Below, piece by piece: positions 1 through 8,118 of a stretch of 40,760 nucleotides of DNA. Origin of the DNA: Tropicibacter sp. R16_0 (GTDB taxonomy: Bacteria; Pseudomonadota; Alphaproteobacteria; Rhodobacterales; Rhodobacteraceae). The notes under the pieces were generated by a model, which saw nothing but the letters and a program-made list of their open reading frames with translations, had not been told where the DNA came from and did not search any database. Position 1 is the first letter of the stretch. The number at the start of each line of letters is the position of its first letter. The stretch covers positions 1-40,760 of the forward strand of contig NZ_JAGHRE010000022.1 in the NCBI RefSeq assembly GCF_017743935.1. Direction: 5' to 3'. A program made the position numbers and the translations under genes.

Positions 1-180
1 ACCAAGGGCTCCGGCTCCGGCGGCACCAAGGGCTCCGGCTCGGGCGGCACCAAGGGCTCCGGCTCGGGTGGAACCAAAGGCTCCGGCTCCGGCGGCACCA
101 AGGGCTCCGGCTCCGGCGGCACCAAGGGCTCCGGCTCCGGCGGCACCAAAGGCTCCGGCTCCGGCGGCACCAAGGGCTCG
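1..180 (+). repeat. 24-bp tandem repeat coding an octapeptide
   Basis: Seven complete 24-base units and a half unit run head to tail from the window edge. Each unit encodes the octapeptide GTKGSGSG (permuted). Differences are nearly all third-base changes (ggc/ggt/gga, tcc/tcg, aag/aaa), so the peptide is kept while the DNA drifts. One diverged unit (GSGGTKG) recurs at about 256-276. The array probably continues upstream of the window. Confidence 0.95.
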
Positions 181-384
181 GACTATGGCCTGCCGAAGTA
201 CAAGGACGACGGGAAAGAGGATGATCATTCCTACGACGAAACCGTGGTTTACGGGTCGGGCGGCACCAAGGGAGCTGCCAAGTCCGAAGACTTCATGGCC
301 CTGATGAACAAGGGGACCGAAGACATCGACGACGCCCATTCCGACGACAAATGGGATGACGATGAGGTCGACCTCATGGCGTAA
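1..384 (+). CDS. C-terminal part of a Gly/Ser/Lys repeat protein with acidic tail (partial)
   Basis: An open frame runs from base 1 to a TAA stop at 382-384; the start lies outside the window. The visible 127 residues consist of about 60 residues of GTKGSGSG repeats, then a hydrophilic, Asp-rich tail (with motifs KYKDDGKEDD and DDKWDDDEVDLMA). There are no hydrophobic segments or cysteines in what is visible. The composition suggests a flexible, disordered low-complexity region; basic Lys in the repeats and clustered Asp in the tail give it a strongly segregated charge. The family is not recognised and I assign no function. The frame is supported by synonymous drift between repeat units and by the terminator that starts 20 bases after the stop. 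Confidence 0.8.
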   Translation, partial: TKGSGSGGTKGSGSGGTKGSGSGGTKGSGSGGTKGSGSGGTKGSGSGGTKGSGSGGTKGSDYGLPKYKDDGKEDDHSYDETVVYGSGGTKGAAKSEDFMALMNKGTEDIDDAHSDDKWDDDEVDLMA

Positions 385-403
385 GCCACACCCACAGAAA
401 CCC

Positions 404-435
404 AAAAGGACCGGCCATTGCCGGTCCTTTTTTTT
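404..435 (+). terminator. Rho-independent terminator of the repeat-protein gene
   Basis: A perfect 12-bp stem (404-415 with 420-431) closes on the four-base loop CATT, and the T-rich tract continues to about 440. It terminates rightward transcription of the repeat protein. The A/T pairs at the stem base also give the other strand a short run of T, so it may act on the leftward thioesterase gene, whose stop lies at 434. Confidence 0.9.
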
Positions 436-946
436 ATTTTCGGATACCCAGTTTTGCGCCGATCTGCGGTTCGGATGGCAACCTCTGGTGATCATCAAGC
501 ATCTGCGCCAACCGCCTTTGGGCCCACTTGGGGTAGTTGGCAGACCGTCCTGTTTCCTGACTGACGTTGATGATCATCCCCTCTTGCGTGGCACACAGGA
601 CGTCATCCTTTTCCGCGAACATCTGCCCGAAATAGTGCAGGCGCTTGTGATCATGATCGACCAGGCGAAAGTGGAAATAGAACTTGTCGCCCTCAAGCAA
701 CTCACGCAGGAACTGAATGTGCGATTGGATCATGTAGGGGCCAGCTCCGGCGGTTCGAACATAGTCCTCGCCGATGCCCAGATAGTCGCCAACCATCTTT
801 TCCAGCGCCAGATCGAACGCCACCCCGTAGTAGCCCACGTTCATGTGCTTGTTGTAGTCGATCCAGTCCGGTTTCACGAACATGTCCCGCACGACGATCG
901 GCGCAGGGTAAGGCCCGTCATGGCCACTGACAGCGGTTTCACTCAT
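434..946 (-). CDS. Hotdog-fold acyl-CoA thioesterase (4HBT family)
   Basis: The 170-residue product carries the 4-hydroxybenzoyl-CoA thioesterase signature DYNKHMNVGYY near residues 30-40. The first Asp of that motif is the usual catalytic residue, and it is followed by the long FDLALEKM helix. Enzymes of this family hydrolyse acyl-CoA thioesters in the cytoplasm; the motif resembles thioesterases associated with carnitine/betaine degradation, but the substrate cannot be read from the sequence. I chose the ATG at 946 because AAAGGG sits 7 bases upstream; ATGs at 952 and 976 are alternatives. It lies 74 bases downstream of the acyl-CoA carboxylase gene on the same strand, so it may be the last member of that operon and remove CoA from the pathway product. 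Confidence 0.8.
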   Translation of the reverse strand: MSETAVSGHDGPYPAPIVVRDMFVKPDWIDYNKHMNVGYYGVAFDLALEKMVGDYLGIGEDYVRTAGAGPYMIQSHIQFLRELLEGDKFYFHFRLVDHDHKRLHYFGQMFAEKDDVLCATQEGMIINVSQETGRSANYPKWAQRRLAQMLDDHQRLPSEPQIGAKLGIRK

Positions 947-1020
947 GCGCATGCCCTTTTGTTTGCAGTCCAACAATTAAATTGCCCAGAAAGCCAAGGC
1001 TGCGCAAACACTTCCTGACG

Positions 1021-4000
1021 TCACCGGCCCGTGGCTTGATGCGCGTTCAAACCACGCATGATCCAGGACCGGGTATTAGCCGGGTCGATCACAGCATCGA
1101 TTTCATTGTACGAGGCCACGTTGATCGCGCCCCCTTCGGCATAGGCGCGCGCCACCAGCTTGTTGAACAAGGCCTCGCGCGCGGCCGGGTCGGTTTGCGC
1201 CTCCAACTCCTTGCGATAGCCCAGACGCACGCCCCCTTCGAGCCCCATGGCCCCGAACTCTCCGGTCGGCCACGAGATGGCAAACACAGGGTTGGCGAAA
1301 CTGCCGCCCGCCATGGCCTGGGCGCCAATGCCGTATCCCTTGCGCAGGGCGACAAAGAAGAGCGGCACCGAAAGATCGGCGCCAGCCCCGATGAAATCAC
1401 AGGCCGCAGCCACCCCACCCTCGCGCTCGCTGTCGGGACCAACCATGAACCCCGGCGTATCGCACAAAGACAGGATCGGCAGGGCAAAGCGGTTGCACAA
1501 CCGCATGAACCGCGCCCCCTTGGTCGAGGCTGGCGCATCCAACGCACCGCCCAGATGATGCGGGTTGTTCAGCATGACCCCCATGGGGCGCCCTTCGATC
1601 CTGAGAAACCCGGTGATCAATCCGATCCCGAACTGCGCGCCAAGTTCCAAAAAGCTGCCTGCGTCGGCCAGGGCCTGCACCACCTTGCGCGGGTCATAGA
1701 TCCGCTTGCGGTCCTCGGGCACCAGATGACGCAGCATCCGTTCGTCTGCCACGGTCCAATCATCGGTTGCGCCCTGGAAATACGACAACACCTGACGTGC
1801 TGCATCCACCGCCTGGGCGTCATCTTCGGTCAGAATATCGACCAACCCAATTTCGGCCTGCATTGGTGCCGGGCCAACCTCGCGCGGGTCAAAACGACCC
1901 AACCCTCCGGCCTCGATCATGGCGGGGCCGCCCAGGCCAATCCAACTGTTGCGGGCAGCGATGCGAATGTCGCCAGCCCCAAACAACGCCGCATTGCCCG
2001 CGAAACAAAAGCCCGAGTTGACCGCGATCTTTGGCCCCCAACCGCGCAAACCTGCGTAGGCGGTAAAGGTTTTGACATCAAGCGCGCAATGCATGGTGCC
2101 CGCAAAGTCGTCGTCATTGGGCCGCCCCCCGCCACCTTCGGTCAGAAAGATGCTGGCCAAGCCCAACTCCGCCGCCTTTTCCAACAGGCGGTCGGTTTTG
2201 CGGTGCCCAAACACGCCCTGCGTGCCCGCCATCACGGTCGAATCGTAGGCCAAGATGGCGACCTGCCCCGCCGCATCTTGAAACTGGCCTGCGTTCACGG
2301 TGCCCAAACCGGTCACGATCCCGTCGGCGGGCGAGGATTTGATCAATGCCTCGACACCCAGTTTCTTGCGTTGCGCTGCGATGACCAATTGGCCGTATTC
2401 ATGGAATGCCCCACCCGCGCACAGTCGGTCGACGTTCTCGCGCGTTGTCGCCTGCCCTCGGGCGCGGCGGCGTTCAACCGCTTTGGGTCGGGCCGAATCC
2501 AACGTCAGCGCCACGCGCTCGCTCAGCCTGTTCAGGTCGCCGCGTTGGCTGTCCGGATCAAGCGCGGTTTCATGTTCCCGGGCCTCGAGCGTGTCTCCAT
2601 CGGGTCGAAGAATGCACAGAGTTGCTCCGACCGGGACTGTATCTCCCTTGGCGGCCGGGAGCTCTTCGATCAAGCCCGACTGAGGGGCGACGATTGGGTG
2701 CTGCATCTTCATCGCTTCGATGATCATCAGCTCTTGTCCGGCCTGAACCATATCCCCGGGCGTGACCAAGACATCGCTGACAAGGGCCTGGATCGGCGCC
2801 GCAACACTCACGCAACCCTCGGGCACATTGATCTGTGACACATCCTCCTCGGGTGCATCTTGCTGCGCGTCAAACACGCGACCCGGTTGCGGGGCCGCGC
2901 CCGAGAGCCCGTCCAGAAACCGGGTGGTGACGTCCCACTGTTGCACCTGGGGGGCGGCCAGGATCGAGCGAAGATGACCGAGGTTGGTGTCTACGCCAGA
3001 GATCTCGGCCTCGGACAGGGCGCGATCTGCGCGTTGCAGCAACCCAGGCAAATCGGTTCGGCGGAGATGGACAATGATCTTGGCCAGCATCGGGTCAAAA
3101 CCGGGATTTGTGGCATAGCCTGCATAGCCATGCGTTTCGACCCGAACACCTTGCCCACCCGGCATATGAAACCGCTCCAACGTGCCACTCACCGGCAGGA
3201 CTGTGCCGCCCGGCTGGAGTGTCTGCGTGTTTACGCGCACCTCAATGGCTGCTCCGATGGGCGCTGCTGGCTCCAAGAGCTGCGGGTCGATATCCGCCAA
3301 GGCCTCACCCGCTGCCAGTCGCAGTTGCAGTTCGACCAGATCATACCCGGTGACCTCTTCGGTTACGGTATGTTCGACCTGTATGCGCGGATTGGTTTCG
3401 ATGAACCGAAATGCGCCCGCCTGCATGTCCACCAGAAACTCGACCGTTGCCACACCACGCAGCTTGGAGGCCCGCGCAAGGGTCAAGGATGCCCGGATCA
3501 TGTGCGCGCGCAGATCGTCGGTCAGCCCCAAGGCAGGCGCAAGTTCAACAACTTTCTGGTTCCGGCGTTGCAGCGTGCAGTCCCGATCCCACAGGTGCGT
3601 TGCGGCCTTTCCGTCCCCCAGAACCTGAACCTCGATGTGGCGTTGGTTGGTCAGGTACTCCTCGGCATAGATGTCCGCCATACCCGAACCTGACGCCGCT
3701 TCGGCGCGGGCCTGTTCAAAGACTGCCACCAAATCGTCGGGTGTCTCGACCCGTCGCATTCCGCGGCCGCCACCGCCCTGCACGGCCTTGAGCATGATCG
3801 GGCCGCCAACCTGTTCCAGAAACCCGCATGCCTCCTCGACGGTTGCAAACGGGCCATCGCCCTGCGGCACGGGCACGTCCAAAGACCGCGCCACCGCGCG
3901 CGCGCGCAGCTTGTCGCCCATTTCCTCGAGCGTTTCGGGATCGGGGCCAACAAAGGTCAGGCCAGCTTCAGCACAGGCACTGGCAAAATCCGCGCGCTCA

Positions 4001-4254
4001 CTCAGAAGGCCATAGCCGGGGTGCACGGCCTCACAGCCCGTTTCAACAGCTGTTCGGATAAGCGCCTCGATGTCCATATAGCCAGCCGCCCCTGCGCCAG
4101 GCAGTTCGCAGCTCTGATCCCCATGTTTGACATGCAGACAGCGCGCGTCGTCGGCGGTGTGGACCGTGACCACGGACACCCCCATCTGCGCCGCAGTGCG
4201 CGCGATGCGGATGGCAATCTCGCCGCGATTGGCGATCAGCAGTTTCTTGAACAT
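1021..4254 (-). CDS. Single-chain acyl-CoA carboxylase (biotin carboxylase, BCCP and carboxyltransferase)
   Basis: This 1077-residue protein contains every part of a biotin-dependent acyl-CoA carboxylase. The biotin carboxylase domain spans about 1-445 (start KKLLIANRGEIA, ATP-grasp loop GGGGRGM at 160-166, ETNPRIQVEH at 286-295). The biotin carrier domain spans about 475-550, with the biotinyl Lys at 516 in EAMKM. The carboxyltransferase (both halves) fills about 590-1077. The enzyme carboxylates an acyl-CoA using ATP and bicarbonate. The layout and size match the single-polypeptide, homohexameric 'long-chain' acyl-CoA carboxylases, which also accept short acyl-CoAs; the true substrate is unknown. 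The frame stays open upstream to 4578, but the ATG at 4254 begins the conserved domain and follows AAAGAGGGGGG. It lies 106 bases after the ProC-like gene in the same direction. Confidence 0.92.
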   Translation of the reverse strand: MFKKLLIANRGEIAIRIARTAAQMGVSVVTVHTADDARCLHVKHGDQSCELPGAGAAGYMDIEALIRTAVETGCEAVHPGYGLLSERADFASACAEAGLTFVGPDPETLEEMGDKLRARAVARSLDVPVPQGDGPFATVEEACGFLEQVGGPIMLKAVQGGGGRGMRRVETPDDLVAVFEQARAEAASGSGMADIYAEEYLTNQRHIEVQVLGDGKAATHLWDRDCTLQRRNQKVVELAPALGLTDDLRAHMIRASLTLARASKLRGVATVEFLVDMQAGAFRFIETNPRIQVEHTVTEEVTGYDLVELQLRLAAGEALADIDPQLLEPAAPIGAAIEVRVNTQTLQPGGTVLPVSGTLERFHMPGGQGVRVETHGYAGYATNPGFDPMLAKIIVHLRRTDLPGLLQRADRALSEAEISGVDTNLGHLRSILAAPQVQQWDVTTRFLDGLSGAAPQPGRVFDAQQDAPEEDVSQINVPEGCVSVAAPIQALVSDVLVTPGDMVQAGQELMIIEAMKMQHPIVAPQSGLIEELPAAKGDTVPVGATLCILRPDGDTLEAREHETALDPDSQRGDLNRLSERVALTLDSARPKAVERRRARGQATTRENVDRLCAGGAFHEYGQLVIAAQRKKLGVEALIKSSPADGIVTGLGTVNAGQFQDAAGQVAILAYDSTVMAGTQGVFGHRKTDRLLEKAAELGLASIFLTEGGGGRPNDDDFAGTMHCALDVKTFTAYAGLRGWGPKIAVNSGFCFAGNAALFGAGDIRIAARNSWIGLGGPAMIEAGGLGRFDPREVGPAPMQAEIGLVDILTEDDAQAVDAARQVLSYFQGATDDWTVADERMLRHLVPEDRKRIYDPRKVVQALADAGSFLELGAQFGIGLITGFLRIEGRPMGVMLNNPHHLGGALDAPASTKGARFMRLCNRFALPILSLCDTPGFMVGPDSEREGGVAAACDFIGAGADLSVPLFFVALRKGYGIGAQAMAGGSFANPVFAISWPTGEFGAMGLEGGVRLGYRKELEAQTDPAAREALFNKLVARAYAEGGAINVASYNEIDAVIDPANTRSWIMRGLNAHQATGR

Positions 4255-4360
4255 CGGTACGCCCCCCTCTTTCCCTGCCCCATGAAAGGCCCAGAGAGAG
4301 GGCAAATCCAGCCGCTCGGTCAGGGTTGACGCAAGGTCGCAGGCCAGTACGCGGGTGAAT

Positions 4361-5116
4361 TCAGGTCCCAAAGCGGCTGAACAGTGTCTCCAACCCTTCG
4401 TCGATGTGCTGTTGCATGCCCCGTTCGAGCAGGAAATCCCGCAACTCGGCATTGAACCCGCCGGGCGTGCCCAGGGCTGCGAGCAGATCATCCAGCGCGC
4501 CCGCATGTTCCATTGGCGCTGCGAGCAGCCCCCCGCCCACCAAAAGCCGCAGGAACCGCTCTGCCTCTCCTGCTTCACCAGTTTTTGCCGCCAGCCAATC
4601 GCGTGTCAGGGCAAGCTGTTTGACCGCAGGAGAGAGGATCGCTTGGGCGGACAGAAACGCCTCTAGATCTGCGGCGCTATTGACCGAAATCACATGGTTG
4701 TTCGCACCAAACAGGTCATGCATCAGTGACGATGCTGGACAGCACAAGACGGGCGAGCCCCCCTGTGCGATGGCCGGAAAGGGAATGGCGATCCCTTCGA
4801 CCTTTGCGGGCGCCACCAGTGCCGCCAATTCGGGTTCCGGCACTTCGGCCATCAACGAGATGACCGATTGCCCGCCCCGAAACCGCAGATCCGGTAGCAG
4901 AGCGCGCGCGACATCCGGCATCAGGCCCAGGATCACCACATCGCTTTGGTCCAGCACCTCTTGATTTGCCACAACAGAAACAGCGGCGAATTCCTGCGCC
5001 AGTGCTTGCGCGTTGGCCCGCGAACGTTCTGAAACAACGATCTGGTGACCGTCGCCGACGATCCCCCGCACAACGGCTGTTGCAATGGTCCCGGTTCCTA
5101 AAATCCCGATCCGCAT
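4361..5116 (-). CDS. Pyrroline-5-carboxylate reductase-like NAD(P) oxidoreductase
   Basis: The 251-residue product begins with a Rossmann nucleotide-binding motif (GILGTGTIATAV, residues 3-14) and ends with TPGGFNAEL, which resembles the C-terminal P5C reductase signature TPGGTT but lacks both threonines. True ProC enzymes reduce a cyclic imine to proline; the signature change suggests a different imine substrate or a divergent role, so I do not assign proC. Its ATG overlaps the stop of the upstream demethylase gene by one base (TGATG), implying translational coupling. The pairing of an N-demethylase with an imine reductase-like protein is chemically sensible, because oxidative demethylation and ring oxidation both pass through iminium species. 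Confidence 0.75.
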   Translation of the reverse strand: MRIGILGTGTIATAVVRGIVGDGHQIVVSERSRANAQALAQEFAAVSVVANQEVLDQSDVVILGLMPDVARALLPDLRFRGGQSVISLMAEVPEPELAALVAPAKVEGIAIPFPAIAQGGSPVLCCPASSLMHDLFGANNHVISVNSAADLEAFLSAQAILSPAVKQLALTRDWLAAKTGEAGEAERFLRLLVGGGLLAAPMEHAGALDDLLAALGTPGGFNAELRDFLLERGMQQHIDEGLETLFSRFGT

Positions 5117-7161
5117 CAGATATCCTTCATCAAGCGCAGCGCATCATAGATGGCCGCATGGGTGTTTCTGGCCGATACCGCGTCACCGATCCGAAACAGG
5201 TCAAACGCACCATCCGGGTTGCGTACCACCGATTGCGGACGTCCCGCGATCAGCGCAGCATGATCGACCTCTCCCCCATTGCGCGACAGTGGACGCAAGT
5301 CGAAATAGAGGTCGGCGTTCGGCAGCGTGCCATAGTTCACCACGATCATATCATAAGTCTGCTGTTCGCTCAGATCGCTGTAGTCCGTCCCGATCGCCGC
5401 CCGCAGACGGTTGCCTTCGCGCTCGATCCCGCACAGGCGGCGGGTGACGGTGAATGCCACGCCCTTGGCCTGAAGATCACGCATATAGGGTACAAGGTTC
5501 ATCGCCATGATATCGGGGGCAAAGATCCGGTCGGGCGTCATCACTTCGACCTCGGCGCCCGCAGCGCAGGCCGCCATCGCCGCCTGCAGCGCCGGATGAT
5601 CGCCGCTTTCGTCATAGATCAGCACCCGTCCCACCGGTTTCACTGCGCCCGAGATCACGTCCCAACTGCTGACCGCCAGGGGCTGTTCCTCGGCGGTTTC
5701 AAACAAAGTGGTGTTCGGCAACCCGCCAGTTGCCACGATCACCACATCCGGGGACAGGTCCAGCACATCGCCCGCCTCGGCCCAGGTGTTGAAGTGAAAC
5801 TGCACGTCCCGCGCCGCGCATTGGGCCATGCGCCAGTCGATGATCCCGATCATCTCGCGCCGGTGCGGGGTTTGCGCCGTCAGACGCACCTGCCCGCCCG
5901 GATCGGCCGCGGCCTCGAACACGGTGACGTCATGGCCACGCTCGGCCGCCACCCGCGCAGCCTCAAGCCCACCGGGACCCGCGCCAACGACAACCACGCG
6001 CCGCTGCGCGTCAGCGGGCGAAATCACGTGCGGCATTGTCAGCTCCCGCCCGGTGGCAGCGTTGTGCATGCACAACGCCTCGCCCGCTTGATAGATGCGA
6101 TCCAGACAATAGGTGGCCCCAACGCAGGGGCGGATGTCGTCCTCGCGCCCTTGGGCGATCTTTTGCACCACATGGGGGTCGGCCATATGCGCGCGGGTCA
6201 TGCCCACCATATCAAGCAGCCCCTCAGCCACCGCATGCCGCGCGGTGGCCACATCGGGGATGCGCGAGGCGTGGAAGGTGGGCATGCCGATCTCGGCCCT
6301 GACCCGGCCTGCGAAATCCAGATGTGGTGCCGCGCGCATGCCTTGAACCGGGATCACATCGGTCATCGCCGGGTCGGTATGAATGCGCCCCCGGATGACA
6401 TTGAGGTAATCCACCTGGCCGCTGTCCTGCATCACCCGCGCCATGTCCAGCCCGACGTCGGGCGTAATGCCGCCGGTCGCACTTTCATCCGCTGTGTACC
6501 GTACACCGATCAGGAAATCCGGGCCGACGCGGTCACGGATGGCCCCGATCACATCCATGCCGAACTGCATTCGACTGTTCAGGCTCTCGGCCCCGTACCT
6601 GCCCTCAAGATGATTGGTGAGCGGCGACCAGAACTGATCAATCAGATGGCCATAAGCCTCCAGCTCGATGCCATCCATACCGCCCGCCTGCATCCGCTCG
6701 GCCGCATCGGCGTAATCACGAATGATCCGCTCGATGTCCCAATCCTCGACCAGTTTGGGAAAGCTGCGGTGCGCCGGTTCACGGTGCGGCGTGGACGAGA
6801 CCGACGGCAGCCAATCGCCCTTGTTCCACCCGGTTCTGCGCCCCAGATGCGTCAGCTGGATCATCACCGCACAGCCGTGTTCGTGGCAGGCATCCGTCAG
6901 GTTGCGGATCCACGGGACGACCTCATCCTTGTAGGCCAAGACGTTGTTGAAAACAGGCGGCGAATCCGTGCTGACCGCAGCCGACCCCGCCGTCATGGTC
7001 AGGGCCACCCCGGCCTTGGCCCGCTCTTCGTGATACGCGCGATAGCGATCCTTGGGCATCCCGTCTTCGGGATAGGCCGGTTCATGCGCAGTCGTCATGA
7101 TCCGGTTCTTGAGCGTCAGATGCTTGACGCGATAGGGCTGCAGCAGCGGATCCTTGGACAT
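5116..7161 (-). CDS. N-methylproline demethylase-like FMN/FAD/Fe-S oxidoreductase (TMADH/2,4-dienoyl-CoA reductase family)
   Basis: The 681-residue protein has the architecture of trimethylamine dehydrogenase and 2,4-dienoyl-CoA reductase: an old-yellow-enzyme TIM barrel that binds FMN (about 1-340, QLTHLGRR at 102-109), a cysteine cluster segment (346-364), and a C-terminal dinucleotide-binding half with VVVGAGPGGLEAAR starting near 390. Within this family it most resembles stachydrine/N-methylproline demethylases (StcD type), which remove an N-methyl group as formaldehyde; that assignment is by recognition only. The cluster segment has Cys346, Cys352 and Cys364, but the residue equivalent to the second cysteine is Ala349. 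The ATG at 7161 follows AAGGTG; the frame is open to 7290 but would overlap the divergent TetR gene. It is the first gene of the leftward operon. Confidence 0.82.
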   Translation of the reverse strand: MSKDPLLQPYRVKHLTLKNRIMTTAHEPAYPEDGMPKDRYRAYHEERAKAGVALTMTAGSAAVSTDSPPVFNNVLAYKDEVVPWIRNLTDACHEHGCAVMIQLTHLGRRTGWNKGDWLPSVSSTPHREPAHRSFPKLVEDWDIERIIRDYADAAERMQAGGMDGIELEAYGHLIDQFWSPLTNHLEGRYGAESLNSRMQFGMDVIGAIRDRVGPDFLIGVRYTADESATGGITPDVGLDMARVMQDSGQVDYLNVIRGRIHTDPAMTDVIPVQGMRAAPHLDFAGRVRAEIGMPTFHASRIPDVATARHAVAEGLLDMVGMTRAHMADPHVVQKIAQGREDDIRPCVGATYCLDRIYQAGEALCMHNAATGRELTMPHVISPADAQRRVVVVGAGPGGLEAARVAAERGHDVTVFEAAADPGGQVRLTAQTPHRREMIGIIDWRMAQCAARDVQFHFNTWAEAGDVLDLSPDVVIVATGGLPNTTLFETAEEQPLAVSSWDVISGAVKPVGRVLIYDESGDHPALQAAMAACAAGAEVEVMTPDRIFAPDIMAMNLVPYMRDLQAKGVAFTVTRRLCGIEREGNRLRAAIGTDYSDLSEQQTYDMIVVNYGTLPNADLYFDLRPLSRNGGEVDHAALIAGRPQSVVRNPDGAFDLFRIGDAVSARNTHAAIYDALRLMKDI

Positions 7162-7186
7162 GGCAGTCACACCTTGGTTGGCTTTG

Positions 7187-7202
7187 TCGACATGACTGTC
7201 GA
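7187..7202. promoter_or_regulatory. Candidate TetR operator
   Basis: The perfect inverted repeat TCGACA-TGAC-TGTCGA lies in the 102-base gap between the divergent tetR-type and demethylase genes and covers the candidate -10 region of the leftward promoter. Position, symmetry and spacing fit repression by the adjacent TetR protein; binding is inferred. Confidence 0.6.
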
Positions 7203-7223
7203 TTTTCAGAACAAAAGTGTCAA
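7195..7223 (-). promoter_or_regulatory. Candidate promoter of the demethylase operon
   Basis: Reading leftward, a perfect -35 hexamer TTGACA (7223-7218) is followed after 17 bases by GACAGT (7200-7195), a weak -10. The start codon is 33 bases beyond. The weak -10 is shared with the palindrome at 7187-7202. Confidence 0.5.
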
Positions 7224-7263
7224 GGCAGTTGTGAGCCTTTGCCTGCGGTGCTAAGCCTGCATC

Positions 7264-7890
7264 ATGAATGACCAGACCCCTACCCGCCAACGCGGATCAG
7301 AAACCCTGTGGCTGGATGCTGCTGCGCAACTGCTCTGCGAAGCGGGCATAGACGCTGTCAAAGTGATGCCATTGGCAAAACGACTTGGCCTGTCTCGCAC
7401 CGGCTTTTATTGGCATTTCCGCGACCGCGAAGCCCTGCTCGAGGCACTTATTCTGCGGTGGGAGGCCAAGAACACAGGCAATCTGGTGGCCCGGACCGAG
7501 GCATTTGCCGAAAATATCTGCGAGGCGATGTTCAACCTGTGCGACTGCTGGCTGGATGACACGTTGTTTGATTCCCGGCTGGATCTGGCTATCCGAAACT
7601 GGGCACGCACTGATGCAGCCCTGCAAGAGCGCCTGAACCGTGCTGATGAACAGCGCCTGACCGCCATACAATCCATGTTCACCTACCACGGCTATTCCGA
7701 AGCCGAGGCCGAAGTCCGCACCATGACCGTGCTTTACACCCAGATCGGCTATCTCTCGATGCAAGTGCAGGAAAGCCATTGGAAACGCATCGCGCGGGTG
7801 CCGGATTATGTCGAGGTCTTCACCGGTCAACGCCCAAGCGAAAGCGACGTCGGACGCTTCATGTCCAGACATCTGACAGAGCAGGCATAA
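7264..7890 (+). CDS. TetR family transcriptional regulator
   Basis: The 208-residue protein has an N-terminal TetR DNA-binding domain: helix-turn-helix around residues 33-55 (VMPLAKRLGLSRTGFYWHF), with the characteristic FYWHFRDREALLEAL stretch. The remaining C-terminal part is an all-helical ligand-binding domain that cannot be matched to a specific ligand. It is divergent from the demethylase operon with 102 bases between the start codons, the usual arrangement for a local repressor relieved by a substrate or intermediate. The likely operator is the inverted repeat at 7187-7202. The protein is full length for the family. Confidence 0.88.
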   Translation: MNDQTPTRQRGSETLWLDAAAQLLCEAGIDAVKVMPLAKRLGLSRTGFYWHFRDREALLEALILRWEAKNTGNLVARTEAFAENICEAMFNLCDCWLDDTLFDSRLDLAIRNWARTDAALQERLNRADEQRLTAIQSMFTYHGYSEAEAEVRTMTVLYTQIGYLSMQVQESHWKRIARVPDYVEVFTGQRPSESDVGRFMSRHLTEQA

Positions 7891-7972
7891 GGCTCACATC
7901 GGGCGACGTCAGGAAACGGCGCAACGTCCAAAAATGCTCGCCTCCATCGCTCCACCCGCGTTCTGCGGTGGC

Positions 7973-7993
7973 GCGCCGCGCCCAGCGCGGCGC
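7973..7993. other. Perfect GC hairpin between convergent genes
   Basis: An 8-bp stem GCGCCGCG/CGCGGCGC with loop CCCAG sits 82 bases after the TetR stop, in the 228-base gap before the convergent GNAT gene. It has no T tract on either strand, so it is not a classical terminator, but it may help end transcription. A second small hairpin (GGTCT-CTTC-AGACC) lies near 8056. I see no gene in 7891-8118. Confidence 0.5.
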
Positions 7994-8118
7994 CCGGCCC
8001 AACGGTAGGAGGTGTTTCGCCAGAAACATCGACGACGGGCGGGAGCGCTTCGGGTCTCTTCAGACCAACCTGCAAATACACCCGCCGGACATGATCAAGG
8101 CAGCGCCCTGACTTCGTT

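Noticed and set aside
1-180. CRISPR-like array
   Set aside because: The repeats are contiguous with no spacers and encode a constant peptide.
4255-4578. 108-residue N-terminal extension of the acyl-CoA carboxylase
   Set aside because: It overlaps the end of the ProC-like gene, is Trp/Cys/Ser-rich without pattern, and the conserved biotin carboxylase start with its own ribosome binding site is at 4254.
982-7254. Very long rightward open frames (982-2838, 4966-7254) opposite the carboxylase and demethylase genes
   Set aside because: They are antisense to well-supported genes, rich in Arg/His/Pro as expected from GC-rich third-base bias, and have no domain or ribosome binding site.
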